From: Leishmania mexicana MHOM/GT/2001/U1103
Taxonomy: Eukaryota; Euglenozoa; Kinetoplastea; Trypanosomatida; Trypanosomatidae
Direction: 5' to 3'
Length of the DNA stretch: 64,000 nt
NCBI RefSeq assembly: GCF_000234665.1
Contig: NC_018336.1
Coordinates: forward strand, 1,308,352 to 1,372,351
Shown here: in pieces, positions 1 to 9,662 of the stretch
How the letters are laid out: every line of letters starts with the position of its first letter
Position numbering within the stretch: position 1 is the first letter of the stretch
Translations under genes and position numbers: made by a program
The notes under the pieces: model-generated
What the model was told of the DNA's origin: nothing
What the model saw: the letters and a program-made list of their open reading frames with translations, nothing else
Database searches by the model: none

Positions 1-1160
1 AAAGATGTCGCTGTTCGTGTGCTGCGAGCCCCTCGTTTTTCTTTTCGTTTGTGCACGCGTCTTTTTCTACTCGCCTTGCTCTTCCACTTTTCGCCCTCCT
101 GAAACGGCCTCTCCCCCGACTCTTTCATTCCGTGTTACTCATGCCCCCCCCCACTCCGTCCCTCCCTCCTCCCCCCGCCGACCCTCGTGTGATCATCTTT
201 TACGTTCTCCTTCCTTTTATTTTTTTGTATTGTTGTCTTCGCCGACTCGCGGTTGCTCATCTCTTGGCGACTTACATTTTTTTTCGTCTCTGTTTACGGC
301 TCACCGTCACCTTCTCTCTTATCTATCCCTACATCTTCTGTCAACCTTCTTTTAGAGCCATCCAGGGTCGACACAGCGCTCAACCCACATACACGCCCTT
401 CCACGCACACTCCAGGGAACAGGCGAACATGCGAACACAGGTAATCAGCTCTCCCCCCACACACGCTGAGAGACGCATCGGCATCAAAAACTACTCCATG
501 AGCAATTTTTTTTTGCGTGGGGGGGTTCGAGTTGTCAAACTTTGTTCCTGTTTCTTTTGTGGTTACCATTGGCAGTTCCGCCGTCTCCTCTCTCTCTTGT
601 TTGTTTAATACGTGTGTGCTTGTGATGCCCCTGATGTTCGCGTAACGCGTGCTTGGCCCTCCCTGCCTGCATGTCCGACTACGTGGGAGCTGGATGTGGT
701 GTGGCCGTAATGTTTGCTTTCGACGTTCTTGCTTTCCTTTGAATGTTTTTTTTGACGTTTTCTCCTGTCGTGTTTCGTCTCTGTCTGCGTGTATGCGCGG
801 TGTGTGCGATGTTTCTTGTGTGTGTGCATGCGTGCGGCTGTTATCCTAGTTTCGTGTGGCGGCGTGCTCACATGTCCTATGGCGGATCTCTCTTATTTGT
901 GGCTGCGGCTTCTCCCCTCGTCCTTTCTTCTGCTCTTTTATTTTTCCTCTTGTTTTTTTTTTGGCCAACCGAAGTGGTGGCGCTGACATTAGTTTTTCCT
1001 TTTGTGCTTCAGTGTTCATCGTCTCTCTCTCTATGCGCCTGTATGTGTCTGTGTATGTGCGTGCGTATGGCTGACTTCTGTTTTTGTTGACCGTGACGAA
1101 CATCACATGTGCGTACTAATCAGTGACCTCCGCGACTCACAGACGAAAGGGAAGGGCCGC
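1..1160. other. gene-free T- and GT-rich region
   Basis: No reading frame here looks like protein; all are short and rich in Cys, Phe, Leu and Val from pyrimidine and GT runs. The composition matches an untranslated or intergenic region of a kinetoplastid polycistron, probably the 3' end of a gene left of the window. I see no tRNA or other RNA gene. Confidence 0.6.
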
Positions 1161-1747
1161 TTTTTTTCCCTCTTTGCAGCGTGTGTCCATTCTCTGCCAT
1201 ACACTATGACCTCGACTGCACTCTCTCCTCCCTCCCCCCGGCCTGCCACAGGCCCCATCAGTGTGGTGAAAAGTATGCCGTAGACATACGCGCTAGAGCA
1301 ATACCAGATCAGTGAGCTCAGCAGAGCCTCTGCCTCGAACTCTACCCACCCATCCCCGCTTTGCAGATCGCCTCACAGCCGCTCCCGCCATGCTAGTTTA
1401 CACGCGGTGCATCTCCCTCGGGGTGGCACTCAGGCTCCCCACCACCAGCAGGCCCGAGTGAGACCCGCTCGAGTGATACTGGCACGCTGCCTAATCGCAT
1501 GGATGGCACAGACGCGTCCACTGTCGAGGGGTCGCCCCGATGCCACACCATCCAGAACCTGACCGCCGACATCAGTAGCGATGCATCGTTCTGAGCCCTC
1601 CCCCTTCGTCATAGGGTACTTGCCTCGGTCACCACCAGAAGTGTTTCGGCCTTGGCAGGGGATAGGAGGGCTGCTCGGCCTCCGCCCACAGTGCTGCGTA
1701 CGGGCCCCCCGAGATACCACGCGCTGAGGTGTCCCTCGTCATGAGGG
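1161..1747 (-). mobile_element. SIDER2-like degenerate retroposon, minus-strand copy
   Basis: Read on the minus strand, the element begins CCCTCATGACGAGGG and ends in an A-run (the T-run at 1161-1167). Over 587 bp it is nearly identical by eye to the + strand copy at 27492-28078. It has no coding capacity. From known biology, Leishmania SIDER elements are short truncated relatives of ingi/L1Tc retroposons, and SIDER2 copies in 3' UTRs can destabilise mRNA. This copy is antisense to the presumed direction of transcription, so a UTR role is less clear. I found no convincing target-site duplication. The family name comes from recognition of the sequence, not from a search. Confidence 0.75.
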
Positions 1748-2105
1748 AAAAGGCACAGGCTCCGTAAATAAAAGAGGTAATCAGCAGACAAGCACAGGAT
1801 CATGCGAAGGTTCGAGTGTTTTTTCCCATCAACACGTGGTATTGTGTTTTGCTTTGCTTTTTTCCATCTCCCTGTATTATATTGCGTCTCGGCGTGCGTG
1901 TGTGTGTGTGTGCTGTTGTGTGCGCTCCTTTTCTTTTGTATTGTTCGTGAATTATGGCTTTCTTTCTTTCCCTATGTAGTTCGCCGGTGTTCTAGCCATC
2001 TCCCTCTCTCCCTCCCTGTCCGCCCCCTCCTGTCTCCAATGGGCATGAGCTCGTGTTATTTTGGTGTGGTGGTGGTGGTGCTTCTGCAGTCATGCGAAAC
2101 AAGCG

Positions 2106-2236
2106 AAGAGAAGTGACACACACACAAACACGCACACGCACATGTACGCAAGCAGAGGAAGAGGCCGGTGTGCTCCGCGTATTGGGTGGCACCGGGCTTT
2201 CGTTTTCTTTCGTGTGTGTGTGTGTGCGTGTGTGTT
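2106..2236. repeat. CA/GT microsatellite tracts
   Basis: A CA-rich tract lies at about 2106-2146 and a GT tract at about 2212-2236. They are nearly complementary, so in RNA they could pair with each other across about 65 nt. Confidence 0.6.
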
Positions 2237-3950
2237 TCTGCGCACCCCGTGACGGATACGCGCTGTGTGATGGCCGAGAATGCCCTGAATGAGAGTGCGG
2301 TGCCGCTTCTCGGCGGCAGCAGCTGTCGTGTACACAAGCGTGAGCTGAGAGGATCGATGCGGCCTTCGTTGGCGCGGTGTTCAACGTCATTCACCAGTGC
2401 GGGAATGTACATGAACAGGGACTGACGTGGGGAGTGCGGAGAAAACTAGGTTTTCACTGACTTTCCTTGGTTCAGCTATTTTAGCGATCATGCGTCAACA
2501 TACGCACCCGCATCCTCGCGCTATGTGTTGGCTACACTGACGCTCCATACCTTACACCTCTCCTAATTTCTCTCTCACTCTGGCGCCCGCCTCGCGCTCT
2601 TCTTGTACTCACGCATCTTTGGGCCCTTTCACTCACTAGCGCGCTCTTGCTCGTAGCATTGCAACCCACATGCGAGTTTTGCGAACACCAACGGTCGCAG
2701 AGCACTATCAAAGAAAAACGCAAAGAAAGGGACGAATACGTTCGCAAGGGCAACTGTGTGCAACGCAGGTATCACAGATACCCCCCCCTCCCTGCAGTCA
2801 CCACCTCCCATTGAGCCAACCGTGTCGTAGATACCGTATTTCGGTGCGCAAGATCGAAATAAGGGCAGTGAAATAGAACGACGCACACAAAAACTCTGCA
2901 CCGCACAGGGGAGAACTTGAAGCCGCTGAGGGGTGTCTCACGCAAAGACGCGCGCCAACAAACGCATTTCCCTGTCGTTTGGCCTTCTCCCCCTGCACTG
3001 CCGTTTCCTTGGCCCGGTTCTTTCTTTTCCCCCGTCCAACCCCTTTTTCGGCTTCGCTTCACGGTGCTGTGCTACCTGTAACTCTCGTGTGCATTTTCAT
3101 TGTTTCCGCTCTCTCCGTTCTCTCCGAAACAAGAGAGCCAACACGCGTAGAACGTGGTGGGCGCTAGCACGTGCGTCACTGACGCAACGTGGTAGCCAGT
3201 GCTTTTCAATTGCTGCTGTCGAAGGAAGCGGACGTACTACTGACAGGGGGACCTCACCCACCCATCTAGGTGGATTCCCCACAAACCTCGCATCTACCCG
3301 CCCTGGGCTCTTCCTCGCTCTGCATACACTGGTGCGACGCACCTCGAGCATGCTCCTGTATTCACCATCTCTGCACGGAACGTTTGTGCGCAAGGCGGCC
3401 GCCTCGGGAACTTTGGGTATTACTTTCGGACAGCGTAAAGCATTGGTGCCTCTCCACTGTTGTACTTTTGTGTTTTTTGTTGTTGTTGTTCGGCTGTGTT
3501 ACCACGCAGTGGTCCTCACAGACCCCCTCCCCTTCACTCTCTTTTTTTGTTGTTTCCTCATTTTTTCTTTGTTCACGTCATCTCCTCCTCTCTCTCCATC
3601 ACCTTCTTCCTCATTCTGCACGTTGTCTTCACCCCCTCCCTCCCCATTCATACGTTGACGTGACCGTCTGTATCTGTCAGTGTGTCTTTGGTGTCATGCG
3701 CTTTGGCTTGTTTTCTCCCCTTCCGCCGGCAGCCCTCTTCACTCCTTTTTGTCTGCGTTGTGCGTGCGTGTGTTTCTTGTCTTTAGTCTCCCGTTCTCGC
3801 CTACAGCTCTAGCGCATACGTACAGAGGTGCACGTACACCTATATATATATATGGTCTTTTTGTATCCATCTTTTGCCCGAGGCTTTCTCTGTGCCGATT
3901 GACCCATCCCCGCCCCCTCCGCTGCCCTACAGCGGACTTTGGCGCCAACT

Positions 3951-3982
3951 CATCCCATCCCTTTCTCTGTCTGCGCGTTCAG
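3951..3982 (+). promoter_or_regulatory. probable spliced-leader acceptor for the 4055 gene
   Basis: A pyrimidine tract ends in TTCAG, with the AG at 3981-3982, 73 nt before the ATG at 4055. A second, stronger T-rich tract (3991-4050) follows and runs almost to the ATG with no AG inside it. If that tract is the active one, the acceptor would be the AG near 4070 and the start would move to the in-frame ATG at 4205. Confidence 0.45.
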
Positions 3983-4054
3983 GTCGTCGAGTGTTATTCC
4001 TTCTTTGGTTTCTTCTGTTGGGTGTTTTTTTTTTTGGTCTCTTCTTCCCTGCAT

Positions 4055-6979
4055 ATGACGTCTGTGGCAAGCACCCGGTATCGAGCAAGTGGGCTGCGCG
4101 GCTCCGTTGTGACTGAGACGAATCCAGAGGTGAGCAGACTGGGAACGCCCAAAGAGCTCACCGCCCCCGTTCTCATCGAGCGTGGCAAAACCAGGGAGCA
4201 CAAGATGAGCGCAGTGATGAAAAAGTGTGGCGCGAGCAGCGCACAGAACGCATCGCAGCTGTTGGAGGAGGAAGTGCACAATGCATGTCGCCCGCCGGAC
4301 ACCTTCGTCGACTTAGACGGCAGTGACTCCGATGCCCAGTCAGGTGAGAAGACGGACCCCACCAGTGCCTTTATGAACGATGGCAGTGATTCATCTGGCT
4401 CGTGCTACGCTTCTTTTTACACCTCCAAAGGTGATGACACGGACACCACCTTGGACGACACGCCGTTGCCGTCGTATGGGGGGTATGAGGAGAGTAACGA
4501 AGAGAGCGAGGAAGCCGAGGAGGGCGAGGCGATTATCGGCAACGGGGCGTCATGCATCAACCGCAACAGCTTCTCCAGCACAGACACGAGGAGGAATCTT
4601 AGCGTTATGTTTGACATTAGCCGCAATAGCGTCTCTCCAGAACAGCGAAGTAACATCAAGGGCTCCTCTATGAGTGCTCTGCCGTCGGTCATGATTTCCG
4701 GCGCGCCAAGCTCGCGCAGAAAGGACGCCGCCTTGCTTTTGACTGGCGCCTCTGACAAGTCGCGGCGCACCCGCGGCATCGCTGTCTCGATGACGATGCC
4801 GCCGAACACCACGACGACGGCGTTGAACCCGAATATGAGCGTGTCTTTTGTGTTATCCGGCTCCGGCACCTTCAGCAGTGGGACGCCGGCACCACCCACA
4901 GATCCGCCGGTGGACTTGAACAAGCATGAGAGCGGCATCGCTGACACCAGGCACCCACAGTCATCGGAGCAGAACCATTCCATGACGTTCTCGCAGATGT
5001 GTTTTTCGTGTGGCTCCGAAGCGCATAAAGCGGAAGCTCGGGGGCCCCTCTACGACGACCATGGCTACGACGGAAGCAACCGCGAACTGCCTACATTGGC
5101 CTGGGGTGACGGAAAGAGGCACTGGACGGTAAGCATGATGCAAATGGAGACGATGCTGCCACGTCACACGCATTCAAACCGCGTCAGCCGCAACAAGGAC
5201 TCCGTCGCCGGCGACACCTTTGGCTTTTGGTCGAGCGATGACGAGAAGAGTGAGGATGCCATCTCAGCACAGCCGTCCATCAGCAAGATGGATATCACCT
5301 TTCCGTCCCTCCTGAGGTACTCATATGCGCGTTCGCCCGGCACCATCTCAGGAGAGACTCGAAGCGCATCTAGCGGAACGAAGCACGGTGACAAGCAGCT
5401 GAAGATGCCTACTGACGAAAGCCACGAAGGCAGAAGAGACCGCAGCAGCAATTTCACCGGTCATCTGCCGCGCAGCTCTTTGTTTTTTCACGCACACACC
5501 CGCAATGGCGGCAGTCCGCCACGTGAAGCCGTCCTCTCCGGTAAGGCGCTCTCCCCCAACGCCATTGTTCGGGTGCTTCGGGGCAGCTTCGACAACCGTG
5601 ACGTCAGCCTTGATAGTCGCTTCCTTGACATCGACCCTCATCACAGGGGCGGGTCGACTAGCATGGAGGCCAAAGGGCCTTCGCGGCAGCTACCGGCGTC
5701 CTCGAGGCACGCGGTGGCTGCAGATGGTGCAGTCGATAGACACGTCGCAAGCACAGCGAGAGCGAGCGACAGCGAAACCTCGTCGGGCCGCCGTGTTGAG
5801 GGGTCGGTGCGTCGCCGACTGTCTGGCAGTGCGATTCGGAGCATCTCTAGAGGGACCTCTTTCCGACATCCGCGTGAATCTTTCTCCGTGGACCGGTCGC
5901 TCAGCTCTGGTCAAGTGCATAGTTTAGGCCATGTGCCATCGAAGCAGGCGCTCGTCGGTGTGTGGCGACTGCTGAGCTTCCGCGAGCAGGATGGCACGCC
6001 GCTCACGAACGTCGAGCACGTGCCACACAAGCAAACATCAAAGAAAAAGCGTAGCAAGGACAAGAAGAGGCACAAGAGGCACGGAAAGCAGCACAGGCCA
6101 CACCACGCCGCTGAGGGTGGTCACGTGGGCATCAACGCAGAAAGGAGTGAAGATGTCGGTGATGACGCTAACAAGGGTGATGGCGCCAACATCAACGCGG
6201 CACGAATGTGCAAGGAGAGGGATGCAATGCGCTCGCCGGCTCGATTGGCCGACGTGAACGCCGCTGACGACGCACTAGCTGAATGTCCCACCGGCGTGAC
6301 TTGCTATCGTCCTAGTTCCCCTTCTGGATCGGGCAGGACCGCTGAGAAACAAGGAGGTCTCCAAGGTAGTGTGGAGGCAAACGGCCAGCCTCTTGACCGG
6401 CAGCAGGCGGCACTGCAAGGCCCGTCCATGGGGGCTTCACCCACGCGAAAAGGTGCACACCCTGCCGCGGATAACCTGAAGATCCGAGTGCTTCCCTCCA
6501 GGACACCTCCCCGCACTGTCTTTGCGACACCTGACATCCTCACCGCTCCGCAGTCGCACAATGCATCAGCGGAAAAGTTAGCCGACGCTGCCACAAATGC
6601 CCATGTGGCCCAGCACCTCGGTGCCGGCGTTGTGCACGCCGTGGAGAGTGCGAGCGTCGATGCAGCTCAGAAACCCGACCGCTTCGAGAATTTTGAGGAG
6701 CCACCGATAGAGAGTCCATCCGCGACGGTGCGCCGCGTGACAGTACACTCAGGGAATTCGAAGCTGTTAACGAACCATGTTCGCGGGTGTAATACAAGCA
6801 GCGACTCCGACGGCGGTGCGCGGCGGCTTCGAGCAGCGCCATCCACGCAAGTGCGGCTGTCCGTATTGCCTCCAAAAGGACGCCTCCCGATTCGCTTGTA
6901 CGACGACTTGGCTGCTCCCAACGGTGAAGCGTCGCTGCGGTCCCCAACCCGTCCACTCGAAGGACTGCCACCCCTGTAG
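4055..6979 (+). CDS. unrecognised Ser/Thr-rich low-complexity protein
   Basis: I do not recognise this 974-residue protein. It is hydrophilic and rich in Ser, Thr, Gly, Asp and Arg, with no membrane segment and no clear catalytic motif. An acidic Glu/Asp stretch lies near residues 120-165, and a strongly basic Lys/Arg/His patch (KKKRSKDKKRHKRH and following) near residues 665-690 could act as a nuclear signal or nucleic-acid contact. The last 50 residues end in a short hydrophobic segment around SVLPPKGRLPIRLYDDL. The start is the first ATG after the AG at 3981; ATG 4205 is the alternative. Most of the protein is probably disordered. Sustained coding-like composition over 2.9 kb supports a real gene; function unknown. 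Confidence 0.75.
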   Translation: MTSVASTRYRASGLRGSVVTETNPEVSRLGTPKELTAPVLIERGKTREHKMSAVMKKCGASSAQNASQLLEEEVHNACRPPDTFVDLDGSDSDAQSGEKTDPTSAFMNDGSDSSGSCYASFYTSKGDDTDTTLDDTPLPSYGGYEESNEESEEAEEGEAIIGNGASCINRNSFSSTDTRRNLSVMFDISRNSVSPEQRSNIKGSSMSALPSVMISGAPSSRRKDAALLLTGASDKSRRTRGIAVSMTMPPNTTTTALNPNMSVSFVLSGSGTFSSGTPAPPTDPPVDLNKHESGIADTRHPQSSEQNHSMTFSQMCFSCGSEAHKAEARGPLYDDHGYDGSNRELPTLAWGDGKRHWTVSMMQMETMLPRHTHSNRVSRNKDSVAGDTFGFWSSDDEKSEDAISAQPSISKMDITFPSLLRYSYARSPGTISGETRSASSGTKHGDKQLKMPTDESHEGRRDRSSNFTGHLPRSSLFFHAHTRNGGSPPREAVLSGKALSPNAIVRVLRGSFDNRDVSLDSRFLDIDPHHRGGSTSMEAKGPSRQLPASSRHAVAADGAVDRHVASTARASDSETSSGRRVEGSVRRRLSGSAIRSISRGTSFRHPRESFSVDRSLSSGQVHSLGHVPSKQALVGVWRLLSFREQDGTPLTNVEHVPHKQTSKKKRSKDKKRHKRHGKQHRPHHAAEGGHVGINAERSEDVGDDANKGDGANINAARMCKERDAMRSPARLADVNAADDALAECPTGVTCYRPSSPSGSGRTAEKQGGLQGSVEANGQPLDRQQAALQGPSMGASPTRKGAHPAADNLKIRVLPSRTPPRTVFATPDILTAPQSHNASAEKLADAATNAHVAQHLGAGVVHAVESASVDAAQKPDRFENFEEPPIESPSATVRRVTVHSGNSKLLTNHVRGCNTSSDSDGGARRLRAAPSTQVRLSVLPPKGRLPIRLYDDLAAPNGEASLRSPTRPLEGLPPL

Positions 6980-9182
6980 CTCTTCCTTGAAGCAGCGATA
7001 CTGCCTCAACCCTTTCTCTCTCGCCATTCTTCAGCACGCGTGTCTGTCTGCCTACGTGTGTAGATGTGTACTGTGCCTGCAAGTACCTCTGCTGTTTTTC
7101 TTTGCTGGCCTTTGCATGTGAGTTTTCAGACAGTGCTGCTGTTGCTATTGCTCTCGAGAAGAAGGTCCTGTGTCTTCTCATCTCCTTCCCCTACCCTCAC
7201 ACTCTGGCCGCTGTCGATGTGTTTTTTGAGTATGTGTGCCTGCAACTCCCAGTGACTTCATCGAACTCTCGCCTGAAGCTGGTGCATCTCTTTCTCGGTG
7301 GCTTTTATGCCTCACCACTCTCAGCAACCACACAGGACAGACGGGTAATGCTCCCTTGTGCGGCAATAACGGCCATACGAACAAAAAAAAACGAAACTGC
7401 TCGGCGTTGCCATGCTCCTGCGATTCCGATTGATAGGATGAGAAGCCACCTCGCCCCCTCGACACACACACACACACACACACACACGCTCTCTTATAGC
7501 TCCGCCATTCAGCCGCATCTGAGGCCCGTCTGGGTTGTCACACGTAGACACTACATCCAGAACCCGCCGTTCTATCGGTTCTTCCTATCACACGCCAACA
7601 AATCCGAGTCCTCTGTGTGTAGGGCGCCTTTTTTTCCGTTTCTCCTCGCGTTATGTGAGTAAGTGTGTGTGCGCGTGTTCCTGTGCACAAGGGCTTCATA
7701 CATCGACAGCTGTATGCGGGTTTTATGCAGCGAAGGTGATGGGCTCCATCACACATACGCATACACAGTTGAGAAGCAGGGTGAGCGAAGAAAAAGAGCT
7801 ACAGAAAGGACATGTAAGGTGCTTGTGTGTGTGTGTGTGTCTAGTCCAGCGTCCTGCGGATGGGAAGTCTTCCTCCCCTCTTCCGCTCTCACTACCTCCT
7901 CTTGTCATTCTCTCTCAGCTCTCCAGCTTTCATTTTCGTTGTGGTTCTCGTTTTCATAGCGTGCGCAGACGTGCACACTTTCTCGCTCCCTTCCCGCGTC
8001 TCCTTTTATCTGTGTTTGTGTCATTCTTTTGCTCTATTAACTGTGCCGGAGCAGGGCGGAGGGTGGCACTGGAAAGGCGGAGGTGGCTCACGGTTATCGT
8101 GTGCCTGTGCATGTGCGCTTGTGTCATGTGCGCAGAAGAGAGAGAACGACATACACAGGAATCACACCAAGCAAAATATCTCCTCGTCTTCCTCGGCACC
8201 CTCCCCCTCCCCCGACGCACGTGCTGTGGCCCCACTCACCCCTCGCTACATTCTCTGCTCTCCTCCGTCTTTTTCCTTCAATGTTCTTTTTCAACCTTCG
8301 CATCACGTTTGCTCGTCGTGTTTGGCGTGAAATCCACACAAGCACGCAAACCCCAGTCGAAAAAACTCGAGGAGCACAGGTGAAGAATCTGAGAAAGCCG
8401 GCAGGACAGCAGAGAGGAGGACCCACTGTCGCCTACGGCCCCGCTCTCCCTTCCTCTTCACGTTTCCCTCCATCTCTTGTGATTATCCGACGGCTCGCTT
8501 CGTGTGCGTGTGTGTTTGAGCGCTCCTCTCCCCTCCCCTCTCTTCCCCTCCCCTACGCCTCTTGATTTTACTCATCTCTCTGCATCATGTAACGTGATAT
8601 GGCCGAGCGAGGGGTAGTTGATGGGACGGCGAAGGGGGAGGTATACGTGTCGTTGTTCTTCTTTGGGTAAGTGGCGAACTTGAAAGAAACGCTGCAGCAA
8701 GCGAGACCATGCCTCATGATAGAGGGGCAAACACCATCCGCATACTGTACGTGGGGTCGTGCTTGCACAGTTCATCAGCCACCGCCATTTTCCTGCCGCC
8801 CCGTGCGCCATCCCCAGCCCACACCCCAATTCTTGCTTCCCAGTCTTCCTCGGCTGCTCTCGGGGTGTTCCTTCACACGCGCTTGTGCATTTCTCTGAGT
8901 TCAGTTATGTCCCTCGCCATGCGGGCGCATGGATTTGATGTGCCTCTCTTTCTTTGGATTTTGCGTGTTCGTGCCCCTGCCGTTTGGAGGACTTCATGTC
9001 TTTATGCTTTGGTTTGCTCTTCTCTGATCTGCTTGATAGAGGTGCAGAAAAAAGGTCTGCTCATGTGAATAATGTGCTGCAGCACTGTTGGCAGATTGAT
9101 GTGCACAATGAAAAAAAACGTTTTCCTGTTCCTTGTTTTTCCACGTGTGCTTGTTTCTCCAGCTGATGTCGGCCGCTTTGGT
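6980..9182. other. gene-free region after the 4055 gene
   Basis: Presumed 3' UTR and intergenic DNA: pyrimidine-rich, with several CA and GT microsatellites. Open frames in all phases are short, Cys/Leu/Ser-rich and overlapping, with no protein-like composition. Confidence 0.6.
7462..7487. repeat. (AC)13 microsatellite
   Basis: Thirteen uninterrupted AC units, the longest pure dinucleotide run seen in the window. Confidence 0.85.
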
Positions 9183-9662
9183 CCGTGGTATCATGGAGAC
9201 CGGCACCCAAAACGCTATATCTCTGGGGACGCCAAGCAGCCTATCTCTGTCGATGCCGAAACACTTCTGGTGGTGACCGAGGCAAGTACCCTATGACGAA
9301 GGGGGGGGCTCAGAGCGATGCATCGCTACTGATGTCGGCGGTCAGGTTCTGGATGGTGTGGCATCGGGGCGACCCCTCGACAGTGGACACGTTTGTAGTA
9401 TTCATATGATGGGTGAGGCATTTGCGTGGCTCGAACGGATCCCACCTGTCCCTGACCGCCTACTGGCTGGGGAGCCTGAGCGCCAGCCTGGGAGATGCGA
9501 GACGCGGCGACCTGCCTGATGGAGGTGACTGTGAGGCGATCCTCGAGGCGTGGGGCTGGTGGGTTCACCTGAAAGCAGAGGTTGGGTTGCGCTCACATGG
9601 CTGGGGAGGGCGGTGGAATGCAGTTCACTTGCTGTCATAAGATAGAGAATGGAATCATTCAA
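9183..9662 (+). mobile_element. decayed SIDER2-like retroposon copy
   Basis: The left part matches the copies at 27492 and 1161 well, sharing GCCGAAACACTTCTGGTGG, the CCCTATGACGAAGGG block and GTTCTGGATGGTGTGGCATC. From about 9390 it diverges strongly, though blocks such as GGGGAGCCTGAG, CTGTGAGGCGATC and AGAGAATGGA stay in the same order. The 5' signature CCCTCATGACG is not preserved. It is an older copy of the same family, lying downstream of the 4055 gene in the sense orientation, where a 3' UTR role would be possible. Confidence 0.65.

Larger units (their letters stand above)
1748..4054. other. gene-free region upstream of the first gene
   Basis: This stretch holds GT/CA microsatellites (2106-2236), T- and C-rich tracts and the likely splice acceptor of the gene at 4055. 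The open frames are low-complexity and unsupported. The frame of the downstream gene stays open back to 3680, but that extension begins at a non-ATG codon and reads through pyrimidine tract, so it is not taken as coding. Confidence 0.6.

Noticed and set aside
1430..1720. Open frame also found at 27519-27812
   Set aside because: Both lie inside SIDER2-like copies; the shared frame reflects the repeat, not a gene.
1809..1830. GGTTCGAGT resembling a tRNA B box followed by a T-run
   Set aside because: The last B-box bases do not fit and no acceptor, anticodon or A-box arms can be paired upstream.
7535..8383. 282-codon + frame in the spacer
   Set aside because: Low-complexity Cys/Ser/Leu-rich translation of GT and CT tracts without domain or consistent composition.
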